NCBI RefSeq assembly: GCF_036346855.1
Contig: NZ_CP107841.1
Location: 8,870,001-8,934,000, forward strand
Length of the DNA: 64,000 nt
Origin: Streptomyces europaeiscabiei
GTDB lineage: Bacteria; Actinomycetota; Actinomycetes; Streptomycetales; Streptomycetaceae
Reading direction: 5' to 3'
Below the pieces are notes generated by a model. The model saw only the letters and a list, made by a program, of their open reading frames with translations, was not told where the DNA came from and made no database searches. The first letter of the stretch is position 1; the number at the start of each line of letters is the position of its first letter. Below are positions 43,621 to 52,191 of the stretch, piece by piece. A program made the position numbers and the translations under genes.

Positions 43621-43673
43621 GCTTTCCTGACGGTTCCTCCGTGCGGCCCTGGACCGACGCACCTCACACGACG

Positions 43674-44477
43674 TCAGGGCTGATTGTTGCCCGCGATGCC
43701 CAGAGCCGTCCGAGTGGCCGCGGGTTCGTACTCGGGGGCAATGTCCGCCAGCACGCTCAGCGCGGTGCGCGCCAGATGACGGGCGACCACGCGTGCGGCT
43801 TCGACCGGGTCGCTCAGGCGCAGTGCCTTCAGGAGCGCCTCGTGCTCTGCGTATGCCTTGCCCCATGACGAGTGCGCGCCGAGCTGGGCCAGGCGGATGT
43901 AGCGTTCGCTGTGCTCGCCGAGCGAGGCGATCATGCGCTGCAGCTGTGGCCCCACCGCCTGGGTGGCGATGCCGTGGAACTCGTGGTGCGCCGCGTGCCA
44001 TTCGTCCGGCTGTTCGTCGACCGTCAACCCCTGCATACGCTTCAGGGCGGCACTCATGCGTTCGACATCCGTAGCCGTGAACGTCTTGGCTGTCATGCTG
44101 ACAGCGAGCGTTTCGAGCATGATGCGGGCCCCGTAGACAGCGTCCAGGTCCTCGGGGTCCACCGACCGCACCCGTGCTCGCTGGTCGGGCCGTGCGTCGA
44201 TGAGCCCCTCTTCCTGGAGCAGCCGGAACGCCTCCCGCATGGGCGTGCGGCTGACGCCCAGCTTCCGGGCCATCTCGGCCTGGGGCAGCACCGACCCCGG
44301 AGGCAACTCGCCGCTGAGGATCATGGTGCGCAACCGCCCGTGGACGTCGAGAGCCAGTCGGCGCCCGCCCGCAGCAGCCGCGGGGCTTTCGTCCGGCGGC
44401 GCCGACCGGGCCGGCACATCGCCGCCGTCGTCGGCCGGCCGCTGTTCCTCGTGGGACGTGTTCCTGCTTCTGCTCAC
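43674..44477 (-). CDS. GntR/FCD-family regulator of the ring-cleavage-type cluster
   Basis: 267 residues. After a disordered Ala/Pro-rich N-terminus, a GntR winged helix (LRTMILSGELPPGSVLPQAEMARKLGVSRTPMREAFRLLQEEGLI) precedes an FCD domain (EWHAAHHEFHGIATQ, ARVVARHLARTAL). Start GTG 44477. GTGTATGCA lies 18 bp upstream of its own start and recurs before the divergent dioxygenase and FAH genes, suggesting it controls itself and them. Confidence 0.88.
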   Translation of the reverse strand: MSRSRNTSHEEQRPADDGGDVPARSAPPDESPAAAAGGRRLALDVHGRLRTMILSGELPPGSVLPQAEMARKLGVSRTPMREAFRLLQEEGLIDARPDQRARVRSVDPEDLDAVYGARIMLETLAVSMTAKTFTATDVERMSAALKRMQGLTVDEQPDEWHAAHHEFHGIATQAVGPQLQRMIASLGEHSERYIRLAQLGAHSSWGKAYAEHEALLKALRLSDPVEAARVVARHLARTALSVLADIAPEYEPAATRTALGIAGNNQP

Positions 44478-44495
44478 GCCGGCAGTCTACCCAGT

Positions 44496-44504
44496 GTGTA
44501 TGCA
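44496..44504. promoter_or_regulatory. GTGTATGCA operator candidate at the GntR promoter
   Basis: The same 9-mer is found at 47288-47296 before the FAH gene, and its core (TGCATAC on the plus strand) at 47230-47236 before the dioxygenase gene. It resembles the TGTATACA-like sites of FCD regulators. Confidence 0.5.
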
Positions 44505-45203
44505 GCCGATACGGCAATCCGCCCAAGCTTCGGGAGGATGGCCCGCCCACGTCGACCTGACCGTGTTCAGGCAGCGCATGACTGTATCCACCTGTGAGGG
44601 GGTGGAGAAGGTCGTGGCTTCGCCGGCCACACCGCACCGGTGGCCCCTGCTCGTCATCGCACGACAACGAGGGCAAGGCCCTGTCCCATGCCGAGCGCAG
44701 ATCGCCGCACCGCCACCCACCCGCCGGGGCGAGGGATGCGTCACCGAGCGCGAGTGCCCATGCGGCCTGGATGGCGGCCCCAGTCCTCAGCTGCACAACA
44801 GGTTGATGGTGACGCCGGGCACGGTCTCCGGGGAGCGCCGCCTTACGTGCCGCATTGCGGTTCTCCTCACTGACGCCGTCGGCGTTGCCGAAGAAGAGGT
44901 CGTCAACCGTGTCGCATTGGCCCGGGCGACCAGTCCACTTCTCTTTCCCTGCGCAGACAACGCCAAGAACCGGCTGAATGGAGCGGCCATCGATCAGCAA
45001 GCGCACCGCCGCAAGATCGCACACGGTATCGCGCTCGTCCTGCTCCGTCCGGGCGGACAGGCACTCGTTGATGCCCGAGCCGCGCGTGGCGGCGGCTCGG
45101 GCATCAGTACGTTCAGCGCGACCCAGGGCAGCGGAGCACCCCGTGTCGGCGGTCTCGTAATGCCGCGTGGGCGGCGGGAACTCCACCTCGGCGACGGCTT
45201 GCG
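44505..45203. other. Gene-poor region
   Basis: About 700 bp without a credible gene. Frames of 65-130 codons exist on both strands, but none has family resemblance, ribosome binding site or consistent codon bias. It may be decayed accessory DNA. Confidence 0.5.
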
Positions 45204-46100
45204 TCAGTCTGCCTGGCCGGGTCCGATCAGGGACGTCAGCGGGCGGGCGGGCTGCCAGTCGGGAGCGAAGCGGCGGCGCAGGCCGGCCACCGCCTCCATG
45301 CCGCGCAGGGTCACCTCGGGAGAGGTCGACAGGCCGGCGGGCCCGAGGAGACCGGGCACGGCGGCCCGGACGGCAGCCGCGGGCGGACCGTGCCGCAGCA
45401 GAGCCGCCTCGATGCCCGGTGCGCCGGAGGCCAGCAGTTCCTCAGTACTCGCGCGGCAGACCTCGACATAGGCACGGGTGTGCCAAGCGGTGGCCACCTC
45501 ACGTGCGGTGATCACCACGTTGGTGATGAGGTCGGGGGCGACCTGGAGGTGGCCGCCGACACGAGGGAAGCCCTTGTCGGCGGCGAGGACGTCGAACGGC
45601 GGGTGGAGCGTCGTCCCGTCCAGGTCCTCCGTCCGCAGGGCCTGGAACCTCTGCAAGGTGCCCCCCACCGGGACGAGCTGGTCGTCGGTCACCGGTGAGC
45701 CGGCGACGTCGGCGAGCACGGCGCGCAGCACGAACGCGAAGGCGCTCCGCGCGTTGTCGACCGCCCACCGGTCCGTCGGCAGCGGTGTTCCGGGACGCCG
45801 GTGAACAGCCAGTTCGCCCATGCCCTCGGCCCGGACGGCCACGGGGTCCCGTTTCAGTACCCCGCGCAGCAGGTGGTCGGGAGAGGTGTGCATGATGTCG
45901 AAGTCGTCATCGTTCCACCCGGCCAGCTGCTGGTCCGAGGAGACGACCTGCACGAGGTTCACCTCGAGGCCGGCCTGCTGGAAGTATCCGGAGTCGATGG
46001 CGTGGTGGAGATGCACGTTGCCGGAGCCGGGGAAGACGCCCACGGTCAGCTGTCGGGTGGGGGCGCCGGGCGGGCGCGGCGTGCTCAGCGCGGGAAGCAT
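45204..46100 (-). CDS. NMT1/SsuA-like binding-fold protein without a signal peptide
   Basis: 298 residues with the fold of ABC substrate-binding proteins of the NMT1/THI5 group: QLTVGVFPGSGNVHLHHAIDSGYFQQAGLEVNLVQVVSSDQQLAGWNDDDFDIMHTSPDHLL. The N-terminus (MLPALSTPRPPGAPTRQ) has no hydrophobic signal or lipobox, and no permease or ATPase is nearby. It may therefore work in the cytoplasm, as a binding or catalytic protein, or rely on a start I cannot see. It follows the dioxygenase gene by 93 bp on the same strand. Confidence 0.75.
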   Translation of the reverse strand: MLPALSTPRPPGAPTRQLTVGVFPGSGNVHLHHAIDSGYFQQAGLEVNLVQVVSSDQQLAGWNDDDFDIMHTSPDHLLRGVLKRDPVAVRAEGMGELAVHRRPGTPLPTDRWAVDNARSAFAFVLRAVLADVAGSPVTDDQLVPVGGTLQRFQALRTEDLDGTTLHPPFDVLAADKGFPRVGGHLQVAPDLITNVVITAREVATAWHTRAYVEVCRASTEELLASGAPGIEAALLRHGPPAAAVRAAVPGLLGPAGLSTSPEVTLRGMEAVAGLRRRFAPDWQPARPLTSLIGPGQAD

Positions 46101-46193
46101 GGCGAACTCCGTTGCATGGGTGGTTCCTCCGAGTCGGAAGGCAGGACATTCAGGCCGTCGGCTCGGGGCGTCCCGACGGTCATGGGGCGACGG

Positions 46194-47114
46194 TCAGGCG
46201 GGCTTCGCTTCCTGGTTGGTGATGAAGTCGGCCGGCGGCGGCCCGGGGCTCCAGACGGCGGCCGGGAGGTCTTCCCAGTCGGTCGGCTGCCAGTTCTCGG
46301 TGATGCAGTCCATGTCGCTGGAGTACTCGATCCAGCTGCCCCAGGGGTCCTGGATGTAGTGGAAGAGGTTCGAGCCGAGGGTGTGGCGGCCCAGGCCCCA
46401 GCCCTTCGTGTAGCCCTCGGCGGCCATGTTCTGCGCGCCTCTGGCGATCTGGTCGATGTCGGACACCATCCAGCTGGAGTGGTGCAGGCCGGGGTGCTCC
46501 CCCGGGACGAAGCCGAAGACGTGGTGGTCGCCGGGCCCCGAGTTCATGAAGACGGGTCCGCCCACGATGCGGTCCGACAGGCGCAGCCCGAGCGTGCGGG
46601 TGTAGAAGGCCTCGGAGGCGCTCACATCGGAACTGAAGATCAACATGTGGCCGAGACGTTGCGGGCCGGTGTCCTCGGTCGCGCTCCGCCAGCGAGCCTG
46701 GTCGATCCGGCGGACCCGGTCGCCGACGTTGGAGTCCTGCGCGTCCGTGGTCCCGAACTCGCGACAGGGGGCGATTCCTTCGTCACGGAGATTGACCAGG
46801 TTCCCCTCGTGATCGCGGAACCACAGCCCGCCAGGGGCCTCGGCCGGCCCGTCCAGCAGCTTCAGGCCCAGGTCTTCCAGGTGTCGCTGCCACTCGGGCA
46901 GCGAGCCCGGCTCAACTGCGAACGCCACGTGGTGGAACCGCTTGACCGGCCCCTCCATCAGCAACGTCTGGTCCTGCTCCCGGCCCTCGCAACGGATCAC
47001 CACCGCGTCGCCGCGCTCCGCCGTCTCCAGCCCGAACGCGCTGTAGAAGCTCGCCCCCGTATCCAGCGACGGCACCTGGAGGCCGTAGTGCAGGAGACCG
47101 ATGACACGCAACAT
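46194..47114 (-). CDS. VOC-family extradiol ring-cleavage dioxygenase
   Basis: 306 residues with two vicinal-oxygen-chelate modules (about 1-120 and 145-290). The Fe(II) ligands of type I extradiol dioxygenases are placed as expected: His in QRLGHMLIFSSD, His in HPGLHHSSWMV and Glu in SWIEYSSD. N-terminal LLHYGLQVPSLDTGASFYSAFGL is typical. It would cleave a catechol- or hydroquinone-like ring, feeding the FAH-family hydrolase encoded divergently. ATG 47114 with GAGGAG; the frame continues upstream without similarity. Confidence 0.88.
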   Translation of the reverse strand: MLRVIGLLHYGLQVPSLDTGASFYSAFGLETAERGDAVVIRCEGREQDQTLLMEGPVKRFHHVAFAVEPGSLPEWQRHLEDLGLKLLDGPAEAPGGLWFRDHEGNLVNLRDEGIAPCREFGTTDAQDSNVGDRVRRIDQARWRSATEDTGPQRLGHMLIFSSDVSASEAFYTRTLGLRLSDRIVGGPVFMNSGPGDHHVFGFVPGEHPGLHHSSWMVSDIDQIARGAQNMAAEGYTKGWGLGRHTLGSNLFHYIQDPWGSWIEYSSDMDCITENWQPTDWEDLPAAVWSPGPPPADFITNQEAKPA

Positions 47115-47168
47115 GTGCACTCCTCGTGGTTCTGGTGCACCCGCGTCCCACACGGGCACCCAAGCCAA

Positions 47169-47296
47169 GTGTGTACACCCTAGGGGTCGAGCGTCCAGAG
47201 GTTGACCAAAGCTTTTTCCGATACATGCGTGCATACCTCCCTCCGTCGACCCTCACGCATTCTGAAGCCTGCTCTTCCTCTCTCAATGTGTATGCA
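47169..47296. promoter_or_regulatory. Divergent promoter region with FCD-type sites
   Basis: The 224-bp gap between dioxygenase and FAH genes holds GTGTACAC (within 47169-47177), TGCATAC at 47230-47236 and GTGTATGCA at 47288-47296. The last lies about 42 bp before the FAH start. These fit a shared regulator, probably the GntR protein at 43674. Confidence 0.5.
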
Positions 47297-47338
47297 CTAT
47301 GGTGCTCCTGCTTCAGAGAGCCGCTCGACGGAGGAAAC

Positions 47339-48235
47339 ATGACACCGCAGGAATGGTCGTTGGTGCAGTACCGGGTGGATCACTCGGAGAAAGTCGCCGT
47401 CGGTGCGTACACCGACGGAACCGTGGTCCAGGGGCCGCCCGGGACAGAGGGCCTCACGCTCATGGAGGTGCTGGGCCGATGGGAGTCGTTCGCGCCTCTG
47501 TTCCGTGACTGGACTCCGACGGCGTCGGACGCCGTTGTGGGCGCCCGGCTCGCGCCGCCGCTGACGTATCCGGGCAAGGTGCTCTGCGCGGGCGCCAACT
47601 ACTGGGACCACATCGCCGAGATGGGCTGCGCGCGCCCCGATGAGCTGGGGGACCCGTTCTTCTTCTTCAAACCTCCGACGACGACCGTGACGGGATCAGG
47701 GGACCCGGTGCCCTTGCCCGCCTACGCGGGCGCCCGCGTCGACTGGGAGGCCGAACTGGCCGTGGTCATCGGCCGTGGCGGTCGCGACCTCACGCCCGAG
47801 CGGGCCATGGACCATGTCGCCGGCTACCTGGCGGCGAACGACATCTCGGCTCGGGACCGGATCAAGGCGGACAAGCCGGTCGCCGAGCCCTTCACCTACG
47901 ACTGGGTCAGCCACAAGGGCCAGGACGGCTTCTGCCCGCTCGGCCCCGGGCTGGTGCCCGCCTGGCAGATCACCGACCCGCAGAACCTTCGGATCCAGCT
48001 CAGCATCAACGGTGTGCTGAAGCAGGACTCCTCCACCGCTCAGATGATGGTGAAGATCCCGGAGGTGATCGCGGCGGCCAGCCGCATCACCCGACTGGAA
48101 CCCGGAGACGTCATCCTCACCGGCACACCCGCCGGGTGCGGAGTCCCGCGCGGAGAGTTCCTGGCTGCCGGGGATGACATAGTCATTGAGATCGAGCGCA
48201 TCGGTCGCCTGGAGAACACGGTGGTGGCGTCATGA
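47339..48235 (+). CDS. Fumarylacetoacetate hydrolase family protein
   Basis: 298 residues. FAH fold with metal and substrate motifs VLCAGANYWDHIAEMG, FFFFKPPTTTVTGSGDPVPLP, VDWEAELAVVIGRGGRDL and ILTGTPAGCGVPRGEF. Members hydrolyse or decarboxylate ring-cleavage products. ATG with GGAGGAAA ribosome binding site. The next gene overlaps its stop (ATGA), and the dioxygenase is divergent, so the three probably form one pathway. A C-terminal remnant of a second copy lies at about 43000. Confidence 0.92.
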   Translation: MTPQEWSLVQYRVDHSEKVAVGAYTDGTVVQGPPGTEGLTLMEVLGRWESFAPLFRDWTPTASDAVVGARLAPPLTYPGKVLCAGANYWDHIAEMGCARPDELGDPFFFFKPPTTTVTGSGDPVPLPAYAGARVDWEAELAVVIGRGGRDLTPERAMDHVAGYLAANDISARDRIKADKPVAEPFTYDWVSHKGQDGFCPLGPGLVPAWQITDPQNLRIQLSINGVLKQDSSTAQMMVKIPEVIAAASRITRLEPGDVILTGTPAGCGVPRGEFLAAGDDIVIEIERIGRLENTVVAS

Positions 48236-49347
48236 GTGAGACCTTGCCCCTTTCCGAGCTCGGCTGGTCGCAGGCGCTGCCGGTTCCCGCGACCATGCAG
48301 GCCATGCTGTTCCGCAGGTTCGGCCCGCCCGACGTCCTGGAGCAGGCCACGGTCGACACACCGCGCCCCGGACCCGGCGAGGTCCTGGTCCAGGTCGCCG
48401 CGGTCGGCATCGGCCGACTGCTCGACCTCACGGCCCGCGCGGGCGATCACCCCTACGCCAAGATCGAACCGCCCCACATCCTGGGCGCGGACCACGCCGG
48501 CACCGTCGCCGCACTGGGAGAAGGCGTGGACTCCGTCCGGGTCGGGGACCGAGTGGCCGTCCTGCCCGGTGTCGCCTGCGGCGACTGTGCCTACTGCGCG
48601 GACGGCCGTGAGGAGGTCTGCGACTCCCTGACCGTGATAGGCACCCACCGCCCCGGCGCCTACGCGCAGTACTGTGCGGTGCCGGCGCGCAACGTCCACA
48701 GGGTCCCGGACGGCATTCCGGCCGCGATGGCCGCCTCGCTCGCGCTCCTCGGCGCTGTCGCCGCCAACCAGATGACCCAGGCAGGGCTCCGCCCCGGACA
48801 CTGGGTGCTCGTGCAGGGCGCGTCTTCCGCGCTCGGTTCCACGACGGCCGCCTACGCCCAGCACCTGGGCGCGAAGACCATCGCGACCTCCCGATCGGCG
48901 GAGAAGCGCGCGGCCATGGCCGCGGCGGGGGCCGACGTCGTGCTCGACACCAACGCGCCTGACTTCGTGGAGCGGGTACGCGAGGTGACCGGCGGTCGCG
49001 GCGTCGACATCGCCGTCGACAACCTCGGGGACCCTGCCGTCTGGGACGCCACCATCGACTCCCTGACCCGCGGCGGCGCCGTGGTGACCTCCGGCGCCTT
49101 CCTCGGCGGCCAGGTCAAGATCGACCTGCGTCGCGTGTACTCCGACTGCCACCGCATCATCGGGGTACGCACGGGCAACCCGGCCGCGGTGACGGAACTG
49201 TGGAAGCAGGTGGAGAACGGCTTCCGTGCCGTGGTCGACCGCACCTTCCCCATCGCCCGAGCCGCCGATGCCCACCGCTACATGGAGGACGACAACAGTC
49301 TCGGGCGGGTGGCACTCACCCTGGGCACCGGGGACTGGAACGCGTAA
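48232..49347 (+). CDS. Zinc-type alcohol dehydrogenase / quinone oxidoreductase family (MDR)
   Basis: 371 residues of the medium-chain dehydrogenase superfamily. GroES-like domain: PPHILGADHAGTVAALGEGVDSVRVGDRVAV; structural zinc cysteines CGDCAYCADGREEVC; Rossmann QGASSALGSTTAAYAQHLGA. The catalytic zinc Cys is replaced (GIGRLLDLTARAG in place of GICGTD), so the enzyme may be a zinc-independent reductase. Its ATG overlaps the FAH stop. Probable role: reduction of an intermediate in the same pathway. A hairpin follows. Confidence 0.88.
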   Translation: MSETLPLSELGWSQALPVPATMQAMLFRRFGPPDVLEQATVDTPRPGPGEVLVQVAAVGIGRLLDLTARAGDHPYAKIEPPHILGADHAGTVAALGEGVDSVRVGDRVAVLPGVACGDCAYCADGREEVCDSLTVIGTHRPGAYAQYCAVPARNVHRVPDGIPAAMAASLALLGAVAANQMTQAGLRPGHWVLVQGASSALGSTTAAYAQHLGAKTIATSRSAEKRAAMAAAGADVVLDTNAPDFVERVREVTGGRGVDIAVDNLGDPAVWDATIDSLTRGGAVVTSGAFLGGQVKIDLRRVYSDCHRIIGVRTGNPAAVTELWKQVENGFRAVVDRTFPIARAADAHRYMEDDNSLGRVALTLGTGDWNA

Positions 49348-49359
49348 CGGACCCGACAC

Positions 49360-49383
49360 ACGGGCACCCGGCCGGGCGCCCGT
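49360..49383 (+). terminator. GC-rich hairpin after the dehydrogenase gene
   Basis: ACGGGC and GCCCGT arms enclose the palindrome CCCGGCCGGG, giving a near-perfect 24-nt stem 13 bp after the stop. No U-tract. Confidence 0.5.
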
Positions 49384-50102
49384 GGGACAACCTCGGGAAC
49401 GATGCGGATCAGTCGTCCCAAGGCGGTCCCGTCGGGCCCCACCGTCCCGTCGGGCCCAGCTCCATGTGTTCGGCGGGCGTCCGGCAGGCCGCCTTCGAGC
49501 AGGGCGCTGCGGAAGCCGCGCGAACTCTCGTCGCCGGTAGCCCGGCTCCTCAGTGCCGTCCAGGTACGCGATGCAGGTGCGGCCATGGGCCACCAGGTGT
49601 GCGATGGCCCTGTACAGCGCAACGTGATCGTCCACGCCGCATCACGAGGTCCGAGCGACGGGTGCCTGCGCAGCAGCTGCAGTTGACCGCCATGACGGTC
49701 AGGGCTCCGGCGAGGAGGGAGGCGAGAGTGGTCACGGCCGCTCTCGGGCGTATGTGTCTGCGTGTTGTTCAGATCGAGCGCCCACTCAAATGGGAGATCG
49801 AGAACGCCGAGGCGGGCCCGTGCGGCGGTCACGACCTCTTCCATCGCTTCGATCACGGGCAGGGGTATCTCGGCGGCCAGGGCCGCGAGCCGTTCGGCAG
49901 GCATGGCCTGCGGTACGAAGTGACGTTCGACCTGGTCGGCGTCACCCTGGTCTGCCGGACTTGACCTGGATACCGAGCCCTCGCCCCCGGCGTCGGCCCT
50001 CAGGCGCCGAGTCACGGGCTAATGTGCAGGCCCCATCCTCATCCCCATATGCCCATCCTTTCCTTCCTCTTCTTCCTTTTCTTCCTTCCTGAGGACGGCG
50101 CG
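49384..50102. other. Gene-poor region with frame fragments
   Basis: Minus-strand frames contain protein-like stretches such as MPAERLAALAAEIPLPVIEAMEEVVTAA (about 49800-49900) and MDDHVALYRAIAHLVAHGRT (about 49575-49635), in different frames and without a complete gene. This looks like decayed coding sequence. A pyrimidine-rich tract (TTCCTTCCTCTTCTTCC) lies at about 50059-50090, just before the FGE gene. Confidence 0.45.
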
Positions 50103-51101
50103 ATGTCACTCGACAGGCCTTGCTGCGCTCCCGCCCGCGAGCCGGTGGCCGGGCCGGTTGTCCTGCCGGTCGGTGGACTGGTCGATGTGCCGTCGCGCGG
50201 CCCGGTCGATGGTCCGTCGGGCGGGGCTCCGGCGGAGCGGACGCAGGGTGGCGAGAGGCTTCTGTCGCTGCGGGGCGGGGCGTTCCTGATGGGCACCGAG
50301 GACGAGGCCGGTTACCCGGCGGACGGTGAGGGCCCGATCCGTGAGGTCGGGCTGAGTCCGTTCCGTATCGCCGCGACGACCGTCACCAACGAGCAGTTCG
50401 CGACGTTCGTGGACGCGACCGGACACGTGACCGAGTCCGAACACTTCGGCTTTTCCTTCGTGTTCGAGGGGTTCCTCACCGCCGACCTGCGCGCCGTCTC
50501 CCCACGTGTCCCCGGCACCCCGTGGTGGCGCGGCGTCCGGGGCGCCACCTGGCGGCAGCCGGAGGGGCCCTCCTCCTCCGTCGACGGGCTCCTCGACCAT
50601 CCGGTGGTGCACGTCTCGTGGAACGACGCGCAGGCCTACTGCGCATGGTCGGGCACCCGGCTGCCCACCGAGGCCGAGTGGGAGTACGCGGCCCGTGGTG
50701 GCCTGGAGCGGAAGCGTTACCCGTGGGGCGACGAACTGGACCCCGACGGGCGGCACGCCTGCAACATCTGGCGCGGCACGTTCCCCACCGACAACACCGC
50801 CGCCGACGGCTACCGTTCGACGGCCCCGGCCGACGCCTTCGAGCCCAACGGCTTCGGCCTGTACAACACCGTCGGCAACGTGTGGGAGTGGTGCGCCGAC
50901 CGGTTCTGCCCGGACTTCCACCGCACCGGCCCGCGTACCGACCCGACAGGGCCCCCGGACGGCCCGGCGCGGGTGATGCGCGGCGGCTCCCACCTGTGCC
51001 ACGCCTCCTACTGCAACCGCTACCGCGTGGCGGCCCGCTCCTCCAACACTCCCGACAGCGCTGCCGGGAACATCGGCTTCCGGGTCGCGGCGGCGGCCTG
51101 A
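50103..51101 (+). CDS. Formylglycine-generating enzyme (sulfatase-modifying factor family)
   Basis: 332 residues. After a low-complexity Pro/Gly/Val-rich N-terminus (about 1-45), the FGE fold starts LLSLRGGAFLMGTEDEAGYPADGEGP and includes HPVVHVSWNDAQAYCAWSGTRLPTEAEWEYAARGG and GNVWEWCADRF. The copper-binding active-site cysteines are intact in HLCHASYCNRYR (Cys 299 and 304), as in verified Streptomyces FGE. It oxidises a cysteine of type I sulfatases (CxPxR motif) to formylglycine in the cytoplasm. No sulfatase gene lies in this window. The purine-containing GAGGACG precedes the ATG. Confidence 0.92.
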   Translation: MSLDRPCCAPAREPVAGPVVLPVGGLVDVPSRGPVDGPSGGAPAERTQGGERLLSLRGGAFLMGTEDEAGYPADGEGPIREVGLSPFRIAATTVTNEQFATFVDATGHVTESEHFGFSFVFEGFLTADLRAVSPRVPGTPWWRGVRGATWRQPEGPSSSVDGLLDHPVVHVSWNDAQAYCAWSGTRLPTEAEWEYAARGGLERKRYPWGDELDPDGRHACNIWRGTFPTDNTAADGYRSTAPADAFEPNGFGLYNTVGNVWEWCADRFCPDFHRTGPRTDPTGPPDGPARVMRGGSHLCHASYCNRYRVAARSSNTPDSAAGNIGFRVAAAA

Positions 51102-51137
51102 ACCGCCGCTGCCGGGTGGCAAGTTCAGGCCCTGTTC

Positions 51138-51190
51138 GGCATCGGCATCGGCATCGGCATCGGTGTCGGTATCGGTGTCGATGTCGATGC
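51138..51190. repeat. Hexameric tandem repeat (GGCATC and variants)
   Basis: About nine head-to-tail hexamers (GGCATC, then GGTGTC/GGTATC/GATGTC variants) fill the gap between the convergent FGE and SDR genes. Confidence 0.9.
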
Positions 51191-51225
51191 CGGCCAGGGG
51201 GCGAGGCCGGCCGCGGCCGTCGCGG

Positions 51226-52137
51226 TCACGTGCCCGTCGTCGACCGCTGGACCGCCCTGACCCGGCGGTCGAACTCGCGGTTGAGCAGCGGCATCAGCAC
51301 GCTGCCGAAGCGGGCCAGTGCCCGGGTGCCCGTGTCCGGGCAGATCGTGAAGCGTCGCCGATCGATGCCCTTCACGATCGCCGCCGCGACCTTCTCCGCG
51401 GTGAGGGGCTTGATCGTGCCGCCGACCGCGCGGGTCTCCCGCGGTTTCCACCGGTTCTCCTCGGCGAGCTGCGGCGTGTCCACGTCCGGCGGGAACACGA
51501 CCCCGACGTGCACTCCACGCGGGGTCAGTTCGGCCCGTACCGACTCCATCAGGCCGCGTACCGCGAACTTCGCCGGCCCGTACGCGCTGTAGCCGAAGAT
51601 GCCGAGCAGCCCGGCGGCGGACGAGACGGCGACCACGCTGCCGTGCCCGCGCTCCACCATGCCGGGGGCGACGGCCCGTACGGCGTGGAGCGTGCCGAAG
51701 TAGTCGACCTCGATCATCTGCCGGAAGACGTCGTCGGGCAGGTCGAGGAAGTGTCCCGGTCGGGCGAGTCCGGCGGAGGTGATCAGGATGTCGCAGGGTT
51801 GTGCCTGTTCGGCCTCCAGCTCGGCGATGGCTCGGGTGAGGGCCGCCTGATCGGCCACGTCGGCGGCCCGCGCGGCTACCGATGTCCGCTGTGCGGCAAC
51901 CGGCGTCCCCTGTGCGCCAACCGGCGTCCGCCGCTCGGCGGCCGGTGCGTCCGTCGCGGCGGCCGACACCTCCTTCGCCGCCGTGTCCAGTCGTTCCGCG
52001 CCTCGCGCGATGAGTGAGAGCTTCGCGCCGCGTGCCGCCAGGAGCCGGGCCGTGGCCAGGCCGATGCCGCTCGACCCGCCGGTGACGATGACATGGGACG
52101 AACCGATGTCCATGGGGCGGGTGTTCCGCAGTCTCAT
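51226..52137 (-). CDS. Short-chain dehydrogenase, 3-ketodihydrosphingosine-reductase-like
   Basis: 303 residues. NAD(P) motif TGGSSGIG, then NSAG-equivalent ITSAGLA, catalytic Ser in VVAVSSAAGLLGIFG and YGPAK with Tyr/Lys. The segment FPPDVDTPQLAEENRWKPRETR is strikingly like eukaryotic 3-ketodihydrosphingosine reductase. An insertion at about residues 63-90 (PAAERRTPVGAQGTPVAAQ and following) comes from a local DNA repeat and sits after the TGxxxGxG/NAR region. Start ATG 52137; ATG 52113 is equally plausible. No sphingolipid synthesis partner is nearby, so the substrate remains open. Confidence 0.82.
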   Translation of the reverse strand: MRLRNTRPMDIGSSHVIVTGGSSGIGLATARLLAARGAKLSLIARGAERLDTAAKEVSAAATDAPAAERRTPVGAQGTPVAAQRTSVAARAADVADQAALTRAIAELEAEQAQPCDILITSAGLARPGHFLDLPDDVFRQMIEVDYFGTLHAVRAVAPGMVERGHGSVVAVSSAAGLLGIFGYSAYGPAKFAVRGLMESVRAELTPRGVHVGVVFPPDVDTPQLAEENRWKPRETRAVGGTIKPLTAEKVAAAIVKGIDRRRFTICPDTGTRALARFGSVLMPLLNREFDRRVRAVQRSTTGT

Positions 52138-52191
52138 GGTGGGGAGCGTAGCGGTCGTCGTCGCGGGAGCAGAGGCCTTCGGCCCGGCCGG

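Noticed and set aside
43129..45186. Minus-strand 685-codon frame across MarR and GntR genes
   Set aside because: Low-complexity, motif-free and antisense to two clear regulators.
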